Part shown: one piece after another, positions 22,133-31,660 of the stretch
Position numbering within the stretch: position 1 is the stretch's first letter
Layout: each line of letters opens with the position of its first letter
Origin: Klebsiella indica
GTDB lineage: Bacteria; Pseudomonadota; Gammaproteobacteria; Enterobacterales; Enterobacteriaceae
Assembly: GCF_005860775.1 (NCBI RefSeq)
Contig: NZ_VCHQ01000010.1
Location: forward strand, 96,058 to 160,057
DNA length: 64,000 nucleotides
Direction of reading: 5' to 3'
Position numbers and translations under genes: made by a program
Notes under the pieces: generated by a model
What the model saw: the letters and a program-made list of their open reading frames with translations, nothing else
What the model was told of the DNA's origin: nothing
The model's database searches: none

Positions 22133-23401
22133 ATGTGCGATCATCATCATGCTGCACGGCATATCCTGTGTCGACAATGTGATTTGCTGGTGGCCCTGCC
22201 GCTGCTGGAGCATCGCCAGAAAGCTGCATGTCCGCGCTGCGGAACAACATTAACGACTTCCTGGGATGCGCCCCGGCAGCGTCCCACGGCCTATGCGTTG
22301 GTTGCGTTGTTTATGCTGCTGCTGGCAAATCTGTTTCCCTTTATTTACATGAAGGTTGGCGGGATCAGTAGCGAAATAGAGATGCTGGAAATTCCCAATG
22401 TGTTGTTTTCCGAGGATTACGCCAGTCTGGGGACCTTCTTTTTACTCTTTGTGCAGTTGGTGCCGGCTTTTTGTCTGATCACCATACTGCTGCTGGTAAA
22501 CCGGGTGCGCATGCCTTCCGGGCTGAAAGCGTTTCTGGCGCGGATCCTGTTTCATCTTAAAACCTGGGGAATGGCGGAAATCTTTCTCGCCGGGGTGCTG
22601 GTCAGCTTCGTTAAACTGATGGCCTACGGCGATATCGGTATCGGCCTGAGTTTTGTTCCCTGGTGTATGTTCTGCATACTACAACTGAGAACATTTCAGT
22701 GTGTGGACCGCCGTTGGCTCTGGGATGACATTGCACCAATGCCGCCGATTAAGCAGCCGCTGAAAGTTGGCGTTTCTGGCTTACGACAGGGGTTACGTTC
22801 ATGTTCGTGCTGTACGGCGGTGTTGCCCGTGGATGAAGCCGTATGCCCGCGTTGTCATACAAAGGGAACGGCCCGGCGTAAAAACAGCCTGCAGTGGACG
22901 CTGGCGCTGTTGGTGACTTCGCTGATCCTCTATATGCCCGCCAATATTCTGCCGATCATGATTACCGATCTGCTGGGCGATAAGATGCCTTCCACCATTA
23001 TGGCTGGGGTGATCCTGCTGTGGAGTGAAGGATCGTATCCGGTGGCGATGGTGATATTTATCGCCAGTATTATGGTGCCAACGTTAAAAATGATCGCGAT
23101 CGGCTGGCTGTGCTGGAACGCCAGCGGCAAAGGTGAGCGCGATTCAGAGCGCATGCATCTGATTTATGAAGTTGTCGAATTTGTTGGCCGGTGGTCAATG
23201 ATTGATGTTTTTGTCATCGCAGTACTCTCAGCTCTGGTGCGGATAGGCGGTTTAATGAATATCTATCCGGCGATAGGGGCGGTGATGTTTGCGCTGGTCG
23301 TTGTTATGACAATGTTTTCGGCCATGACGTTTGACCCTCGTTTATTGTGGGATCGTGAGCCAGATTCAAGCCATGAGGAAAGACTACAGCATGGAAAATA
23401 A
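22133..23401 (+). CDS. pqiA: Intermembrane transport protein PqiA
   Basis: An inner-membrane component of the Pqi lipid-transport system, paraquat-inducible in E. coli through SoxRS. It is 422 residues with two copies of the PqiA unit: each has a CxxC zinc-ribbon-like region (CRQCDLLVALP and CPRC; CSCCTAVLP and CPRC) followed by about four membrane segments. The 3' end overlaps pqiB by 11 bases, indicating translational coupling. Confidence 0.96.
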   Translation: MCDHHHAARHILCRQCDLLVALPLLEHRQKAACPRCGTTLTTSWDAPRQRPTAYALVALFMLLLANLFPFIYMKVGGISSEIEMLEIPNVLFSEDYASLGTFFLLFVQLVPAFCLITILLLVNRVRMPSGLKAFLARILFHLKTWGMAEIFLAGVLVSFVKLMAYGDIGIGLSFVPWCMFCILQLRTFQCVDRRWLWDDIAPMPPIKQPLKVGVSGLRQGLRSCSCCTAVLPVDEAVCPRCHTKGTARRKNSLQWTLALLVTSLILYMPANILPIMITDLLGDKMPSTIMAGVILLWSEGSYPVAMVIFIASIMVPTLKMIAIGWLCWNASGKGERDSERMHLIYEVVEFVGRWSMIDVFVIAVLSALVRIGGLMNIYPAIGAVMFALVVVMTMFSAMTFDPRLLWDREPDSSHEERLQHGK

Positions 23402-25028
23402 GAGCGGAGAAGCGAAAGTGCAAAAGGTGAAGAACTGGTCACCGGTGTGGATCTTCCCGATAGTCACTGCGCTTATTGGCGCATGGATCCTTTTTTATCA
23501 CTACAGCCATCAGGGGCCGGAAGTGACCCTGATTACCACCAATGCTGAAGGTATTGAAGGGGGAAAAACCCGGATTAAGAGTCGCAGCGTTGACGTTGGT
23601 GTGATTGAAAGCGCCACGCTGACCGACGATCTGACCCACGTAGAAATAAAAGCCCGGCTGAATTCAGGCATGGAAAAATTGTTGCATCAGGATTCAGTAT
23701 TTTGGGTGGTTAAGCCGCAGGTTGGCCGTGAAGGGATCAGCGGTCTGGGAACATTATTATCCGGTGCCTATATTGAACTGCAACCAGGAACGAAGGGAGC
23801 CGCTCCCGCGCAATATCCGCTGCTGGATTCGCCGCCGCTGGCTTCGCCGGATGCAAAAGGTATTCGTATCTTGCTGGAAAGCAGTAAAGCCGGTCAGCTG
23901 TCACCTGGCGATCCGGTGCTTTTCCGCGGTTATCGCGTAGGTTCCGTTGAAACCAGTACCTTTGATGCGCAAAAACGCAAAATTACCTATCAGCTGTTTA
24001 TCAGCGCGCCAAACGATCGTCTGGTGACCAACAACGTGCGCTTCTGGAAAGACAGCGGCATCGCCGTGGATCTGACCGCTGCGGGAATGCGCGTTGAAAT
24101 GGGGTCCTTGTCGACGCTATTTGGCGGTGGGGTCAGCTTTGATGTGCCGGAAGGATTACCTCTGGGTGAGCCGGTGGCCAATAAAACCGAATATCATCTG
24201 TTTGACGATCAGCGAAGTATCCAGGATTCTGTCTTTACTCAACACATTGATTATGTGATGTTCTTTAAAGATTCGATTCGTGGTCTGCAGCCCGGCGCGC
24301 CGGTTGAGTTTCGCGGCATTCGTCTCGGGACGGTAGGTAAAGTGCCATTCTTTATTCCGGGGCTGAAGCAGAGCTTAAATGATGATTACCGTATCCCGGT
24401 TGAAGTGCGTATTGAGCCACAGCGGCTGATCAATCAATTAGGCAGCGATCCGGATGTTCCTGGGCATATCGACGATCTGATCAATCGTGGTCTGCGTGGT
24501 TCCCTTAAAACCGGCAACCTGGTGACCGGTGCGCTGTATATCGATCTCGACTTCTACCAGAATGCGCCTCCACGTGGCAAGATTCAGAAGTTCGGCGACT
24601 ATCCGATTATCCCGACCGTAAGTGGGGGGCTGGCACAGATCCAGCAGCGTCTGATGGAGGCGCTGGATAAGATTAACAACCTGCCCATTAACCCGCTGCT
24701 GGAGCAGGCGACCAGTACGCTGGCGCAAAGTGAAAAAACTATGCAACACGTGCAAACGACGCTGGATAGTCTGAACAAGATAACCTCAAGTCAGTCGATG
24801 CAGCAGTTGCCGGGCGACATGCAGAATACGTTGCGTGAACTTAACCGCAGTATGCAGGGCTTCCAGCCTGGTTCGGCGGCATACAATAAGATGGTTGCGG
24901 ATATGCAGCGCCTCGATCAGGTTCTTCGTGAACTGCAGCCGGTATTGAAAACGCTTAATGATAAGAGCAATGCGCTGGTTTTCGAGGCCAGGGATAAAAA
25001 AGATCCACAGCCGAAGGGAGCGAAATAA
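23391..25028 (+). CDS. pqiB: Intermembrane transport protein PqiB (MCE family)
   Basis: A periplasm-spanning protein whose three MCE domains form stacked hexameric rings, with a C-terminal coiled-coil needle, linking inner to outer membrane for lipid transport. It is 545 residues: one N-terminal membrane helix (WIFPIVTALIGAWILFYHY), MCE domains and a helical C terminus. The ATG at 23391 fits the family start MENKSGEAKVQKVKNWSPVW; further upstream is pqiA sequence in another frame. The stop shares one base with the pqiC start. Confidence 0.96.
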   Translation: MENKSGEAKVQKVKNWSPVWIFPIVTALIGAWILFYHYSHQGPEVTLITTNAEGIEGGKTRIKSRSVDVGVIESATLTDDLTHVEIKARLNSGMEKLLHQDSVFWVVKPQVGREGISGLGTLLSGAYIELQPGTKGAAPAQYPLLDSPPLASPDAKGIRILLESSKAGQLSPGDPVLFRGYRVGSVETSTFDAQKRKITYQLFISAPNDRLVTNNVRFWKDSGIAVDLTAAGMRVEMGSLSTLFGGGVSFDVPEGLPLGEPVANKTEYHLFDDQRSIQDSVFTQHIDYVMFFKDSIRGLQPGAPVEFRGIRLGTVGKVPFFIPGLKQSLNDDYRIPVEVRIEPQRLINQLGSDPDVPGHIDDLINRGLRGSLKTGNLVTGALYIDLDFYQNAPPRGKIQKFGDYPIIPTVSGGLAQIQQRLMEALDKINNLPINPLLEQATSTLAQSEKTMQHVQTTLDSLNKITSSQSMQQLPGDMQNTLRELNRSMQGFQPGSAAYNKMVADMQRLDQVLRELQPVLKTLNDKSNALVFEARDKKDPQPKGAK

Positions 25029-25591
25029 TGAAGAAGTGGCTAATAGCGGCGGCGGTGTGTGCGCTGACGGCATGCAGCAGCGGTGGTGAGAGCAAAACCT
25101 ACTACCAGCTTCCGGTGGTGCAGGGGGGGGCGCAAAGCGCGGCTCACCAGAGTAAAAAATTGCTATGGGTTGAGCAGGTGAGCATTCCGGACTATCTGGC
25201 CGGCAACGGCGTGGTCTATCAAACCACCGATGTGCAGTACGTGATCGCGAATAACAACCTGTGGGCAAGCCCGCTCGATCAGCAACTGCTTACTACGCTA
25301 GTGGCGAATCTTAGCCAGCAGCTACCTGGCTGGGTCATTGCCTCGCAACCGCTGGGTAGCGAGCAGGATACGCTGAATGTATCCGTCAGCGGTTTTCATG
25401 GTCGTTACGATGGCCGGGTGATTGTCAGCGGTGAGTGGCTGCTGAAGCATCAGGGGCAACTGATTAAGCGTCCGTTCAATATTGAGCTTAAGCAGCAGCA
25501 GGATGGCTACGATGCGATGGTGAAGACCTTGGCTCAGGCCTGGCGCCAGGAAGCGATCGCAATCGCCAGCGAGCTGAATCGCCTGCCATAA
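25028..25591 (+). CDS. pqiC: Lipoprotein PqiC (YmbA)
   Basis: An outer-membrane lipoprotein that caps the PqiB needle. It is 187 residues with a lipoprotein signal, lipobox LTACSS (lipidated Cys16), and an ABC-transporter auxiliary lipoprotein domain. It overlaps pqiB by one base (TAATG). The residues after Cys are SSGG, without the Asp+2 inner-membrane retention signal, consistent with outer-membrane sorting. Confidence 0.94.
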   Translation: MKKWLIAAAVCALTACSSGGESKTYYQLPVVQGGAQSAAHQSKKLLWVEQVSIPDYLAGNGVVYQTTDVQYVIANNNLWASPLDQQLLTTLVANLSQQLPGWVIASQPLGSEQDTLNVSVSGFHGRYDGRVIVSGEWLLKHQGQLIKRPFNIELKQQQDGYDAMVKTLAQAWRQEAIAIASELNRLP

Positions 25592-25612
25592 GTAGAATTA
25601 ATAATGCTCAAT

Positions 25613-25649
25613 TGCCGCCGCGAGAACGAAAATCGCGGCGGCATTTTTG
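25613..25649 (+). terminator. Terminator after pqiC
   Basis: TGCCGCCGCGA (25613-25623) pairs perfectly with TCGCGGCGGCA (25633-25643), followed by TTTTTG. Confidence 0.9.
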
Positions 25650-25847
25650 TTTGTACCGTCAGATTGTTACTTGTGCTGGTTCACATTTTTTGTACAAATG
25701 AACTTTCATGTAGCTCACAAATATGACAATGGCGTGAATTTTGCGCATTGACGCTCTCTCCGATTCGCGGTATTCGTTAATCGTGGTTGCGCATTTAGTG
25801 ACCATTGTTTTCTTTTCCACCAGATCAAAGAATGAGGGAAACGAGGC

Positions 25848-26015
25848 ATGAAGAGACAAAAACGAGATCGCCTGGTACGGGCACATCAACGTGGATATCA
25901 AGCCGGTATTGCCGGAAGGTCGAAAGAAATGTGTCCTTATCAGACCTTGAACCAAAGGTCCTGGTGGCTAGGAGGCTGGCGAGAAGCCATGGAGGACAGG
26001 GTACAGATTGCCTGA
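25848..26015 (+). CDS. rmf: Ribosome modulation factor
   Basis: A small basic protein that dimerises 70S ribosomes into inactive 100S particles in stationary phase. It is 55 residues, MKRQKRDRLVRAHQRGYQAG to DRVQIA, matching the E. coli protein in length and nearly in sequence. A GAGG ribosome site precedes the ATG. A longer frame (25805-26137) overlaps it and is spurious. The roughly 200-base upstream region presumably holds the stringent, growth-rate-controlled promoter. Confidence 0.97.
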   Translation: MKRQKRDRLVRAHQRGYQAGIAGRSKEMCPYQTLNQRSWWLGGWREAMEDRVQIA

Positions 26016-26031
26016 CTGTCTCTTTAAAAAT

Positions 26032-26063
26032 GAAGCCTCCGCCAGGCGGGGGCTTCGCCTTTT
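26032..26063 (+). terminator. Terminator after rmf
   Basis: GAAGCC...CCGCC pairs with GGCGG...GGCTTC around an AGG-type loop, followed by GCCTTTTAT. It lies between convergent rmf and fabA. Confidence 0.75.
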
Positions 26064-26082
26064 ATAACGCATTGCTGCTTAA

Positions 26083-26601
26083 TCAGAACGCAGAAGTATC
26101 CTGGAACAGACCCACTTTCAGATCGGTTGCCGTGTAGATCAGACGATCGTCAACCAGCACTTCACCATCCGCCAGACCCATAATCAGACGGCGGTTTACC
26201 ACCCGTTTGAAGTGAATACGATAGGTCACTTTTTTCGCGGTCGGCAGTACCTGGCCGGTAAATTTCACTTCTCCCACGCCTAATGCGCGCCCTTTACCTT
26301 CGCCGCCTAACCAGCCAAGGTAGAAGCCAACCAGTTGCCACATGGCATCCAGACCCAGACAACCAGGCATTACCGGGTCGCCAATGAAGTGGCAACCGAA
26401 GAACCACAGATCCGGGTTAATATCGAGTTCTGCTTCGACATAACCTTTGTTGTAGTTGCCGCCGGTTTCGGTCATTTTGATGACGCGGTCCATCATCAGC
26501 ATATTTGGCGCTGGCAACTGCGGGCCTTTTGCCCCAAACAGTTCGCCACGACCAGAGGCAAGAAGGTCTTCTTTTGTATAGGATTCGCGTTTATCTACCA
26601 T
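26083..26601 (-). CDS. fabA: 3-hydroxydecanoyl-ACP dehydratase/isomerase FabA
   Basis: Dehydrates 3-hydroxyacyl-ACP and isomerises trans-2- to cis-3-decenoyl-ACP, the branch point to unsaturated fatty acids. It is 172 residues, as in E. coli, with a hot-dog fold. The active-site His is in [20 protein letters not shown], with the catalytic Asp in the downstream helix (LGLDAMWQL). The start [14 protein letters not shown] is the family start; 21 upstream codons are open but overlap the promoter. Control sites for FadR and FabR lie just upstream. Confidence 0.98.
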   Translation of the reverse strand: MVDKRESYTKEDLLASGRGELFGAKGPQLPAPNMLMMDRVIKMTETGGNYNKGYVEAELDINPDLWFFGCHFIGDPVMPGCLGLDAMWQLVGFYLGWLGGEGKGRALGVGEVKFTGQVLPTAKKVTYRIHFKRVVNRRLIMGLADGEVLVDDRLIYTATDLKVGLFQDTSAF

Positions 26602-26641
26602 GTTTTGAGTAAGCCTTATTTTGAGTTCGGGACGCAGGATA

Positions 26642-26658
26642 GCTAACACGTGTACGCT
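26642..26658 (-). promoter_or_regulatory. FabR-type operator of fabA
   Basis: AGCGTACACGTGTTAGC on the minus strand is the 17-bp palindrome recognised by the repressor FabR in E. coli fabA and fabB. It lies 41-57 bases upstream of the fabA start. Confidence 0.8.
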
Positions 26659-26676
26659 GAACAAGTCCGATCAGTT
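26656..26676 (-). promoter_or_regulatory. FadR-type activator site of fabA
   Basis: On the minus strand, AACTGATCGGACTTGTTCAG (26657-26676) matches the E. coli fabA FadR site, where FadR activates transcription. It overlaps the FabR box by three bases and the last codons of lonH. Confidence 0.8.
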
Positions 26677-28428
26677 CGAACCTGAACCGCATAACCAGCG
26701 TAGCGGCCACGGAAAGCGATGACGATTCTCTTGCTGGGTCGCCTGCGCAATACGTTCCTGAATGGTTTGCCGTAAAGTTTGTCCTTCACCGTCCCAGAGC
26801 AACTGGGTCAGGATGGGTAATGCTTCAGTCACATCATCAACTGCCCAGATGAAGAATTGTTCATCTTCTACGGCTTTCTGCAGCTCCTGCGCCAGGCTGA
26901 GATGACGCACATTGGCAGAAGGAATAATGACGCCCTGTTTACCTGTCAGCCCGCGTTGCTGGCAAATAGCAAAGAAGCCTTCAATTTTTTCATTGAGCCC
27001 ACCCACTGGCTGTACGCGACCAAACTGGTCGACTGAGCCGGTAATGGCGATACTCTGGTTAATCGGCACATTGGCCAGGGCGCTGATTAATGCACACAGT
27101 TCCGCCATGGAGGCGCTATCGCCGTCCACCTCGCTGTAGGATTGCTCGAAGGTCAATGAGGCGGTGAACGGAATCTGTTGCTCCAGTTCCAGTTTGGACA
27201 TCAGAAACGCCTGCATGATCATCATACCTTTAGCGTGGATGTTGCCGCCCAGCTCGGCCTTACGCTCAACGTCAATAAATTCGCCGTCACCGATATGCAC
27301 GACGCAGCTAATACGCGAAGGCTCGCCAAATGCACGTGGATGGCCAGGGAATTCAATAACGGACAGCGCGTTGATTTGTCCTATGCGTTCACCTTCGGTC
27401 TCGATCAATATTTGCTCTTGCAGGATCTCGTCCTGGATCCGCTGTGCGAGATAGCCTTCGCGCCACAAACGACGTTCCAGCATGGTTTGCATCTCTTCGG
27501 CGGTGATCGTTTTACCTTCACAGAAGGCGGCTGCCTCCCGAAGCTGGCGAGCCACCCAGAGCAGACACAGGGGCAGGCTTTCCTGATCCCCTGTATAGCG
27601 GGCGCCTTCCTGAATCAGTAACGGCCAGGCGTCGGCCTCAAGGCCAGGGAGTTCGAGATGTCGGGCGTTTTGCCAGACCCATTGGCACCACTGCTTCAGG
27701 ATCGCTTCATCGTCGATCTGCAGGTTGTCTTCATACTCGCTGTAGATAGCCTGGGCAGAAAGTTCGGGTTCCATCTCCTGGAAGTCAGCAAGTGATTCCC
27801 GCTCGCCAACCAGAATAACTTTCAGATTAAGCGGCATGGAGGGAATGCTCGCCGGAAGGGGGCGGGATTCATTGTTTGACAGCCAGTCAAAGCGTTGACG
27901 GGCAATCATATTTTTTAGCCGCATCCATAACAGCGGCTGTGCCAGCAGCGCACGCAGGGAGAGAATCAATACACCGCCATTGGCACGATGAACCAGACCG
28001 GGTTGTAGCGTGATTTCACCGTTAAACTGGCGTACGCAGCCAAAGAGCTGCTCCGATTCAATCCAGTCTGCGGATTCGACCGTTCCGCTGCTTGCAAAGT
28101 TATCTTCCGCCGTTTGCGGCGGAGTAAGTGTTATTCTGCCGCCGTCAACCTGATAGCGCACACCATAAAGTGCGTCTGACGGATGATGTAAAGTTCGGGT
28201 TTCGTCCACTAACCACTGCAGATATTCTGGCTCTTCCGGGGCTTTAACCAACATAAACGATGAAATGGCTGGAGTGACCAGAAGTTGCTCCAGGGCATAG
28301 AATAAACGAGGTTGCAGTTCACCGCTGAGGGATGTCTCCGCTTGCGCCAGGTCGGTTTGTGCAAACAGCGCCTGATAACTTTCCGTATCAGGTGCAAGGT
28401 CTTTTCGGGTAAGTTTCGTAATGGTCAA
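26671..28428 (-). CDS. lonH: Lon-like ATP-dependent protease LonH (YcbZ)
   Basis: A Lon-family protease homologue. It is 585 residues (E. coli 586): a degenerate AAA-like N-terminal region and a C-terminal Lon protease domain with the catalytic Ser in EVDGDSASMAELCALISALA and the Lys in PVGGLNEKIEGFF. The start codon is TTG (protein reads TITKLTRKDLAPD), as family alignment suggests. The 3' end runs into the fabA FadR site, so transcription of lonH crosses the fabA promoter. Confidence 0.93.
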   Translation of the reverse strand: MTITKLTRKDLAPDTESYQALFAQTDLAQAETSLSGELQPRLFYALEQLLVTPAISSFMLVKAPEEPEYLQWLVDETRTLHHPSDALYGVRYQVDGGRITLTPPQTAEDNFASSGTVESADWIESEQLFGCVRQFNGEITLQPGLVHRANGGVLILSLRALLAQPLLWMRLKNMIARQRFDWLSNNESRPLPASIPSMPLNLKVILVGERESLADFQEMEPELSAQAIYSEYEDNLQIDDEAILKQWCQWVWQNARHLELPGLEADAWPLLIQEGARYTGDQESLPLCLLWVARQLREAAAFCEGKTITAEEMQTMLERRLWREGYLAQRIQDEILQEQILIETEGERIGQINALSVIEFPGHPRAFGEPSRISCVVHIGDGEFIDVERKAELGGNIHAKGMMIMQAFLMSKLELEQQIPFTASLTFEQSYSEVDGDSASMAELCALISALANVPINQSIAITGSVDQFGRVQPVGGLNEKIEGFFAICQQRGLTGKQGVIIPSANVRHLSLAQELQKAVEDEQFFIWAVDDVTEALPILTQLLWDGEGQTLRQTIQERIAQATQQENRHRFPWPLRWLCGSGSN

Positions 28429-28612
28429 AATCGCTGTTTTTAGTCAGATGTAAAACCGGCGATTATACATTATGCAGCGCCTGAGCACACGGGGGATCGC
28501 GATTGTCACGGTGATAACGAACCTACCCACTTCACGAAAGATGATTTATTCTCAGCACATCAAGAAAAAGCTGATATCCTGAAACGAGTTACACGGTCAC
28601 ATTGAGATCGCA

Positions 28613-29065
28613 ATGAAATATCAACAACTGGAAAATCTTGAAAGCGGCTGGAAATGGGCATATCTGGTAAAAAAACACCGGGAAGGTGAACTTATTACCC
28701 GTTACATTGAAGCCAGCGCTGCACAAGCTGCGGTCGATGTATTACTGACGCTCGAAAATGAACCCGTGCAGGTGAATACCTGGATTGAGCAGCATATGAG
28801 TCCTGCGTTAGTCAACCGCATGAAGCAGACCATTCGCGCCCGACGCAAGCGTCATTTTAATGCGGAGCATCAGCATACGCGTAAAAAATCTATAGACCTG
28901 GAGTTTATGGTCTGGCAGCGTCTTGCTGGCCTTGCGCAAAGGCGGGGTAAGACTTTGTCGGAAACAATTGTGCAACTGATTGAAGATGCTGAACATAAAG
29001 AGAAGTATGCCAGCACAATGTCCAGTCTGAAGCATGATCTGCAACGGCTGTTAGGCAAAGAGTGA
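28613..29065 (+). CDS. matP: Macrodomain Ter protein MatP
   Basis: Binds matS sites in the terminus macrodomain, keeps the Ter region condensed and links it to the divisome through ZapB. It is 150 residues, the family length, with a helical N-terminal bundle, a ribbon-helix-helix DNA-binding segment ([20 protein letters not shown]) and a C-terminal coiled coil used for tetramerisation. Between divergent lonH and convergent ompA, as in E. coli. Confidence 0.96.
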   Translation: MKYQQLENLESGWKWAYLVKKHREGELITRYIEASAAQAAVDVLLTLENEPVQVNTWIEQHMSPALVNRMKQTIRARRKRHFNAEHQHTRKKSIDLEFMVWQRLAGLAQRRGKTLSETIVQLIEDAEHKEKYASTMSSLKHDLQRLLGKE

Positions 29066-29122
29066 TGTTATAGAGCGGGCGCCGGGCTCATTGTTCTTTG
29101 GCGCTGATACTTGTATTAACGT

Positions 29123-29152
29123 AAAAAAAACCCCGCATCAGCGGGGTTTTTT
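29123..29152. terminator. Bidirectional terminator between matP and ompA
   Basis: CCCCGC (29131-29136), ATCA loop, GCGGGG (29141-29146), flanked by A8 and T6, so it can end transcripts on both strands. Confidence 0.93.
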
Positions 29153-29163
29153 GACAGTATAAC

Positions 29164-30234
29164 TTAAGCCTGCGGCTGAGTTACGACTTCTTTATAACCT
29201 TTAACTTCGATCTCTACACGACGATCCGGAGCCAGGCAGTCAATCAGCGCTGCACGTGCTTTCACGTTGTCACAGGTGTTGCCAGTAACTGGATTGGCTT
29301 CACCCATACCGCGGGCGGAGATTTTGCTAGCCGGGATACCTTTAGAAACCAGGTAATCAACAACGGACTGAGCACGTTTCTCAGACAGTTTCTGGTTGTA
29401 GGCATCAGAACCGATACGGTCGGTATAACCCAGAACCACTGCAGCACCGTCTTTCGGATCCATGTTGCTCAGCTGGGTGTACAGCTGATCCAGAGCCTGC
29501 TGGCCTTCTGGTTTCAGCGTTGCTTTGTTGAAGTTGAACAGTACGTCAGACTTCAGGGTGAAGTGCTTGGTGGTTACTTCAGGCGCCGGAGCCGGAGCCG
29601 GAGCTACGACCGGAGCAACATCATCCTGACCGAAGCGGTAGGAAACGCCGAGGCTCAGCATGCCGTTATCAGGACGGGCACCAACGGTACCAGCGTCGCC
29701 GATGTTGTTAACCCACTGGTATTCCAGACGCGTTGCGATATCACGGGTAACGGCCCACTCTAAGCCGCCAGCGAATACCGGGGAAACGCCAGTATCATGT
29801 TCGTTACGAGAAACACCGGTAGACGCGTAGTTGCCTTTGGCGTCAGCGCGCCAGACCATACCACCCAGACGGGTGTAGATATCCAGATCGTCAGTGATCG
29901 GGTAACCCAGTTTAGCGGTCAGTTGAACGCCCTGAGCTTTGAAAGCACCGTTATCAACGCTGCCTTTGTATTCCATGCGGCCCAGCCAGTCATAACCCAT
30001 TTCAAAACCGAGGTACGGGTTAACCTGGTAACCACCAAACGCACCAGCACCCAGCTGGCTGTTATGGGTCGGGCCGTTATTGCCCTGGAAACCGTTACCG
30101 TAAAAACCGGTGTCGTGATACTGGGACCAGCCCAGCTTAGCACCTGCATACCAGGTGTTATCTTTCGGAGCGGCCTGCGCTACGGTAGCGAAGCCAGCCA
30201 GTGCCACTGCAATCGCGATAGCTGTCTTTTTCAT
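29164..30234 (-). CDS. ompA: Outer membrane protein A
   Basis: A major outer-membrane protein that tethers the envelope to peptidoglycan. The 356-residue precursor has the signal [21 protein letters not shown] before APKDN, an eight-strand barrel, a Pro/Ala hinge ([10 protein letters not shown]) and a periplasmic OmpA-C domain with the mDAP-binding [11 protein letters not shown] and the disulphide cysteines (NTCDNVK, IDCLAPD). The barrel loops (for example [14 protein letters not shown]) resemble Citrobacter/Klebsiella. The start MKKTAI is chosen over an upstream frame because the signal peptide begins there. Confidence 0.98.
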   Translation of the reverse strand: MKKTAIAIAVALAGFATVAQAAPKDNTWYAGAKLGWSQYHDTGFYGNGFQGNNGPTHNSQLGAGAFGGYQVNPYLGFEMGYDWLGRMEYKGSVDNGAFKAQGVQLTAKLGYPITDDLDIYTRLGGMVWRADAKGNYASTGVSRNEHDTGVSPVFAGGLEWAVTRDIATRLEYQWVNNIGDAGTVGARPDNGMLSLGVSYRFGQDDVAPVVAPAPAPAPEVTTKHFTLKSDVLFNFNKATLKPEGQQALDQLYTQLSNMDPKDGAAVVLGYTDRIGSDAYNQKLSEKRAQSVVDYLVSKGIPASKISARGMGEANPVTGNTCDNVKARAALIDCLAPDRRVEIEVKGYKEVVTQPQA

Positions 30235-30239
30235 TTTTT

Positions 30240-30257
30240 GCGCCTCATTATCATCCA
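30240..30257 (-). promoter_or_regulatory. Predicted MicA target in the ompA leader
   Basis: The minus strand reads GGATGATAATGAGGCGC just before the ompA start, the segment complementary to the sigmaE-dependent small RNA MicA in E. coli and Salmonella. Function here is inferred from that conservation. Confidence 0.55.
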
Positions 30258-30596
30258 AAATTCGCCATGAAAGTACAAAAGACCTCACGGTTAAATCCTT
30301 CACCCGGGGCATGACTTGTTGTTAACTATGCTGATACATGCCAATACATGCAGCGTCAGCCGATCACCCCTGGCGATGTAAAGTCTACAACTTAGTTAGA
30401 AACTTACAAGTGTGAACTCCGTCAGGCATATGAAAAAAAAGGGTTGTGTAGGTAATGTTTAATAAATAAGGTTGAATTTAATCGAACAAAAAGTGTCGCG
30501 AGACCGCATCAGACAGGCATTTTAACAAAAACGTAAATCAAAAAAGCAAGCCTCGTGCCAGGATAAAAAAAGTTCCAGGATTAATCCTAAATTAAC
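30258..30596. promoter_or_regulatory. ompA promoter and leader region
   Basis: About 340 AT-rich bases between ompA and sulA (both minus strand) contain no gene. In E. coli the long ompA 5' leader stabilises the message; the leader next to the start is conserved here. The sulA transcript must end in this stretch, but I see no strong hairpin. Confidence 0.45.
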
Positions 30597-31106
30597 TTAA
30601 TGATATAGATTTGAGTGAATTTTTAACCCAGAAAATTGTCTCTCCGGCTGGCTGTTATTACTGACTGGACGCATGATGAACCCCATGGCGTGCCCTTCTT
30701 CTGCAGCGGCAACCAGTTGCTCGTGCTCTTCAATGCTAAGTTCGTCTGACAACCAGCCAATGACCACACTGTAATTCCCGGTACGCAGTGCCCGAATCAT
30801 GGATTCAAGTGCGTTATGAGGCGATAGTTGGCTGATCTGCATAACCTTTGATAGCGGCAAACCGGAGGACTGTACCCATTCACGGCTTAGCTTTTGCCGG
30901 GGCGTTAGCCAGAGTTGCCAGCGCGATTGTTGCCCAAGCTGCTGTAATAAAGGAAGCAAGAGTAGTTGCGTCATCATGGGTTGATCTTCGCGATAGACTA
31001 TTTCACTGATCAGCCCGTTAGCGGGTTGTTCGACAGCGTCATGAGAACGACGACATACGGTAGTAGAAGTCAGTGGTAAACGATTTGCGTGCGCTGAAGT
31101 AAACAT
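30597..31106 (-). CDS. sulA: Cell division inhibitor SulA
   Basis: An SOS-induced inhibitor that binds FtsZ and blocks septation, and is degraded by Lon. It is 169 residues. The N-terminal 35 residues diverge from E. coli and Salmonella, while the core ([37 protein letters not shown]) and the Lon-recognition C terminus ([10 protein letters not shown]) are conserved. A LexA box lies 21 bases upstream. Confidence 0.96.
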   Translation of the reverse strand: MFTSAHANRLPLTSTTVCRRSHDAVEQPANGLISEIVYREDQPMMTQLLLLPLLQQLGQQSRWQLWLTPRQKLSREWVQSSGLPLSKVMQISQLSPHNALESMIRALRTGNYSVVIGWLSDELSIEEHEQLVAAAEEGHAMGFIMRPVSNNSQPERQFSGLKIHSNLYH

Positions 31107-31126
31107 AGTCTATCCCGCCTGTGGGT

Positions 31127-31146
31127 TACTGTATGCATATACAGTA
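31127..31146 (-). promoter_or_regulatory. LexA box of sulA
   Basis: TACTGTATGCATATACAGTA is a perfect palindrome apart from the central bases and fits the SOS consensus CTGT-N8-ACAG. Confidence 0.95.
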
Positions 31147-31660
31147 TATGCGGATGGTGAAAAGATCAACCTTATTTTTGTTCTGCTGTGCAAAATTTGC
31201 GCTTCATGTCGTGACGACTGAGTGCCCGTTACAATGTGATGTCCACAGTTGTTGAATGTGAATTCATCGTTGCTAATATTGTACGTTGAGTGATGTTATT
31301 CTCGATTCTGCTGCTGAATATCCTGTTCATTTTTGTTATTTATATTAATAAAAGAGCGACGTTTGCCTGAGAGAGGCATCATCAGCAGGAAATTTCCTGA
31401 AAGCATCTCGCAAAAAAGTAATCTGGTTAAGATGAATACAGGATTCCTGTTGCTGCACAGAGAAAAGTCACTTATTTTCTTGATTAATGGATTCGTTAAT
31501 CAAATTTTACTGCTATACGCAGAATCATTCGGGATGCATCGTGACCGCGAGCAACACACTCTTCGGAAGCACAGATAAGGATGTGATCGGGTAAGGTGCA
31601 AACAACAAAGAAACGATTTGAAGGGATATATATATTTACATGATTAATAAGGGAATAATC
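31147..31660. other. AT-rich region between sulA and sxy
   Basis: About 510 bases between the divergent sulA and sxy. In E. coli sxy has a long structured leader and a CRP-S promoter; I cannot assign either with confidence here. Short open frames (31333-31578, 31496-31690) do not resemble known proteins. Confidence 0.4.

Noticed and set aside
25805..26137. 110-codon frame across the rmf region
   Set aside because: It overlaps rmf in another frame; the 55-residue rmf product is an almost exact match to a known protein.
29164..30312. Longer OmpA start 26 codons upstream
   Set aside because: The signal peptide [10 protein letters not shown] begins at 30,234, after the conserved leader and ribosome site.
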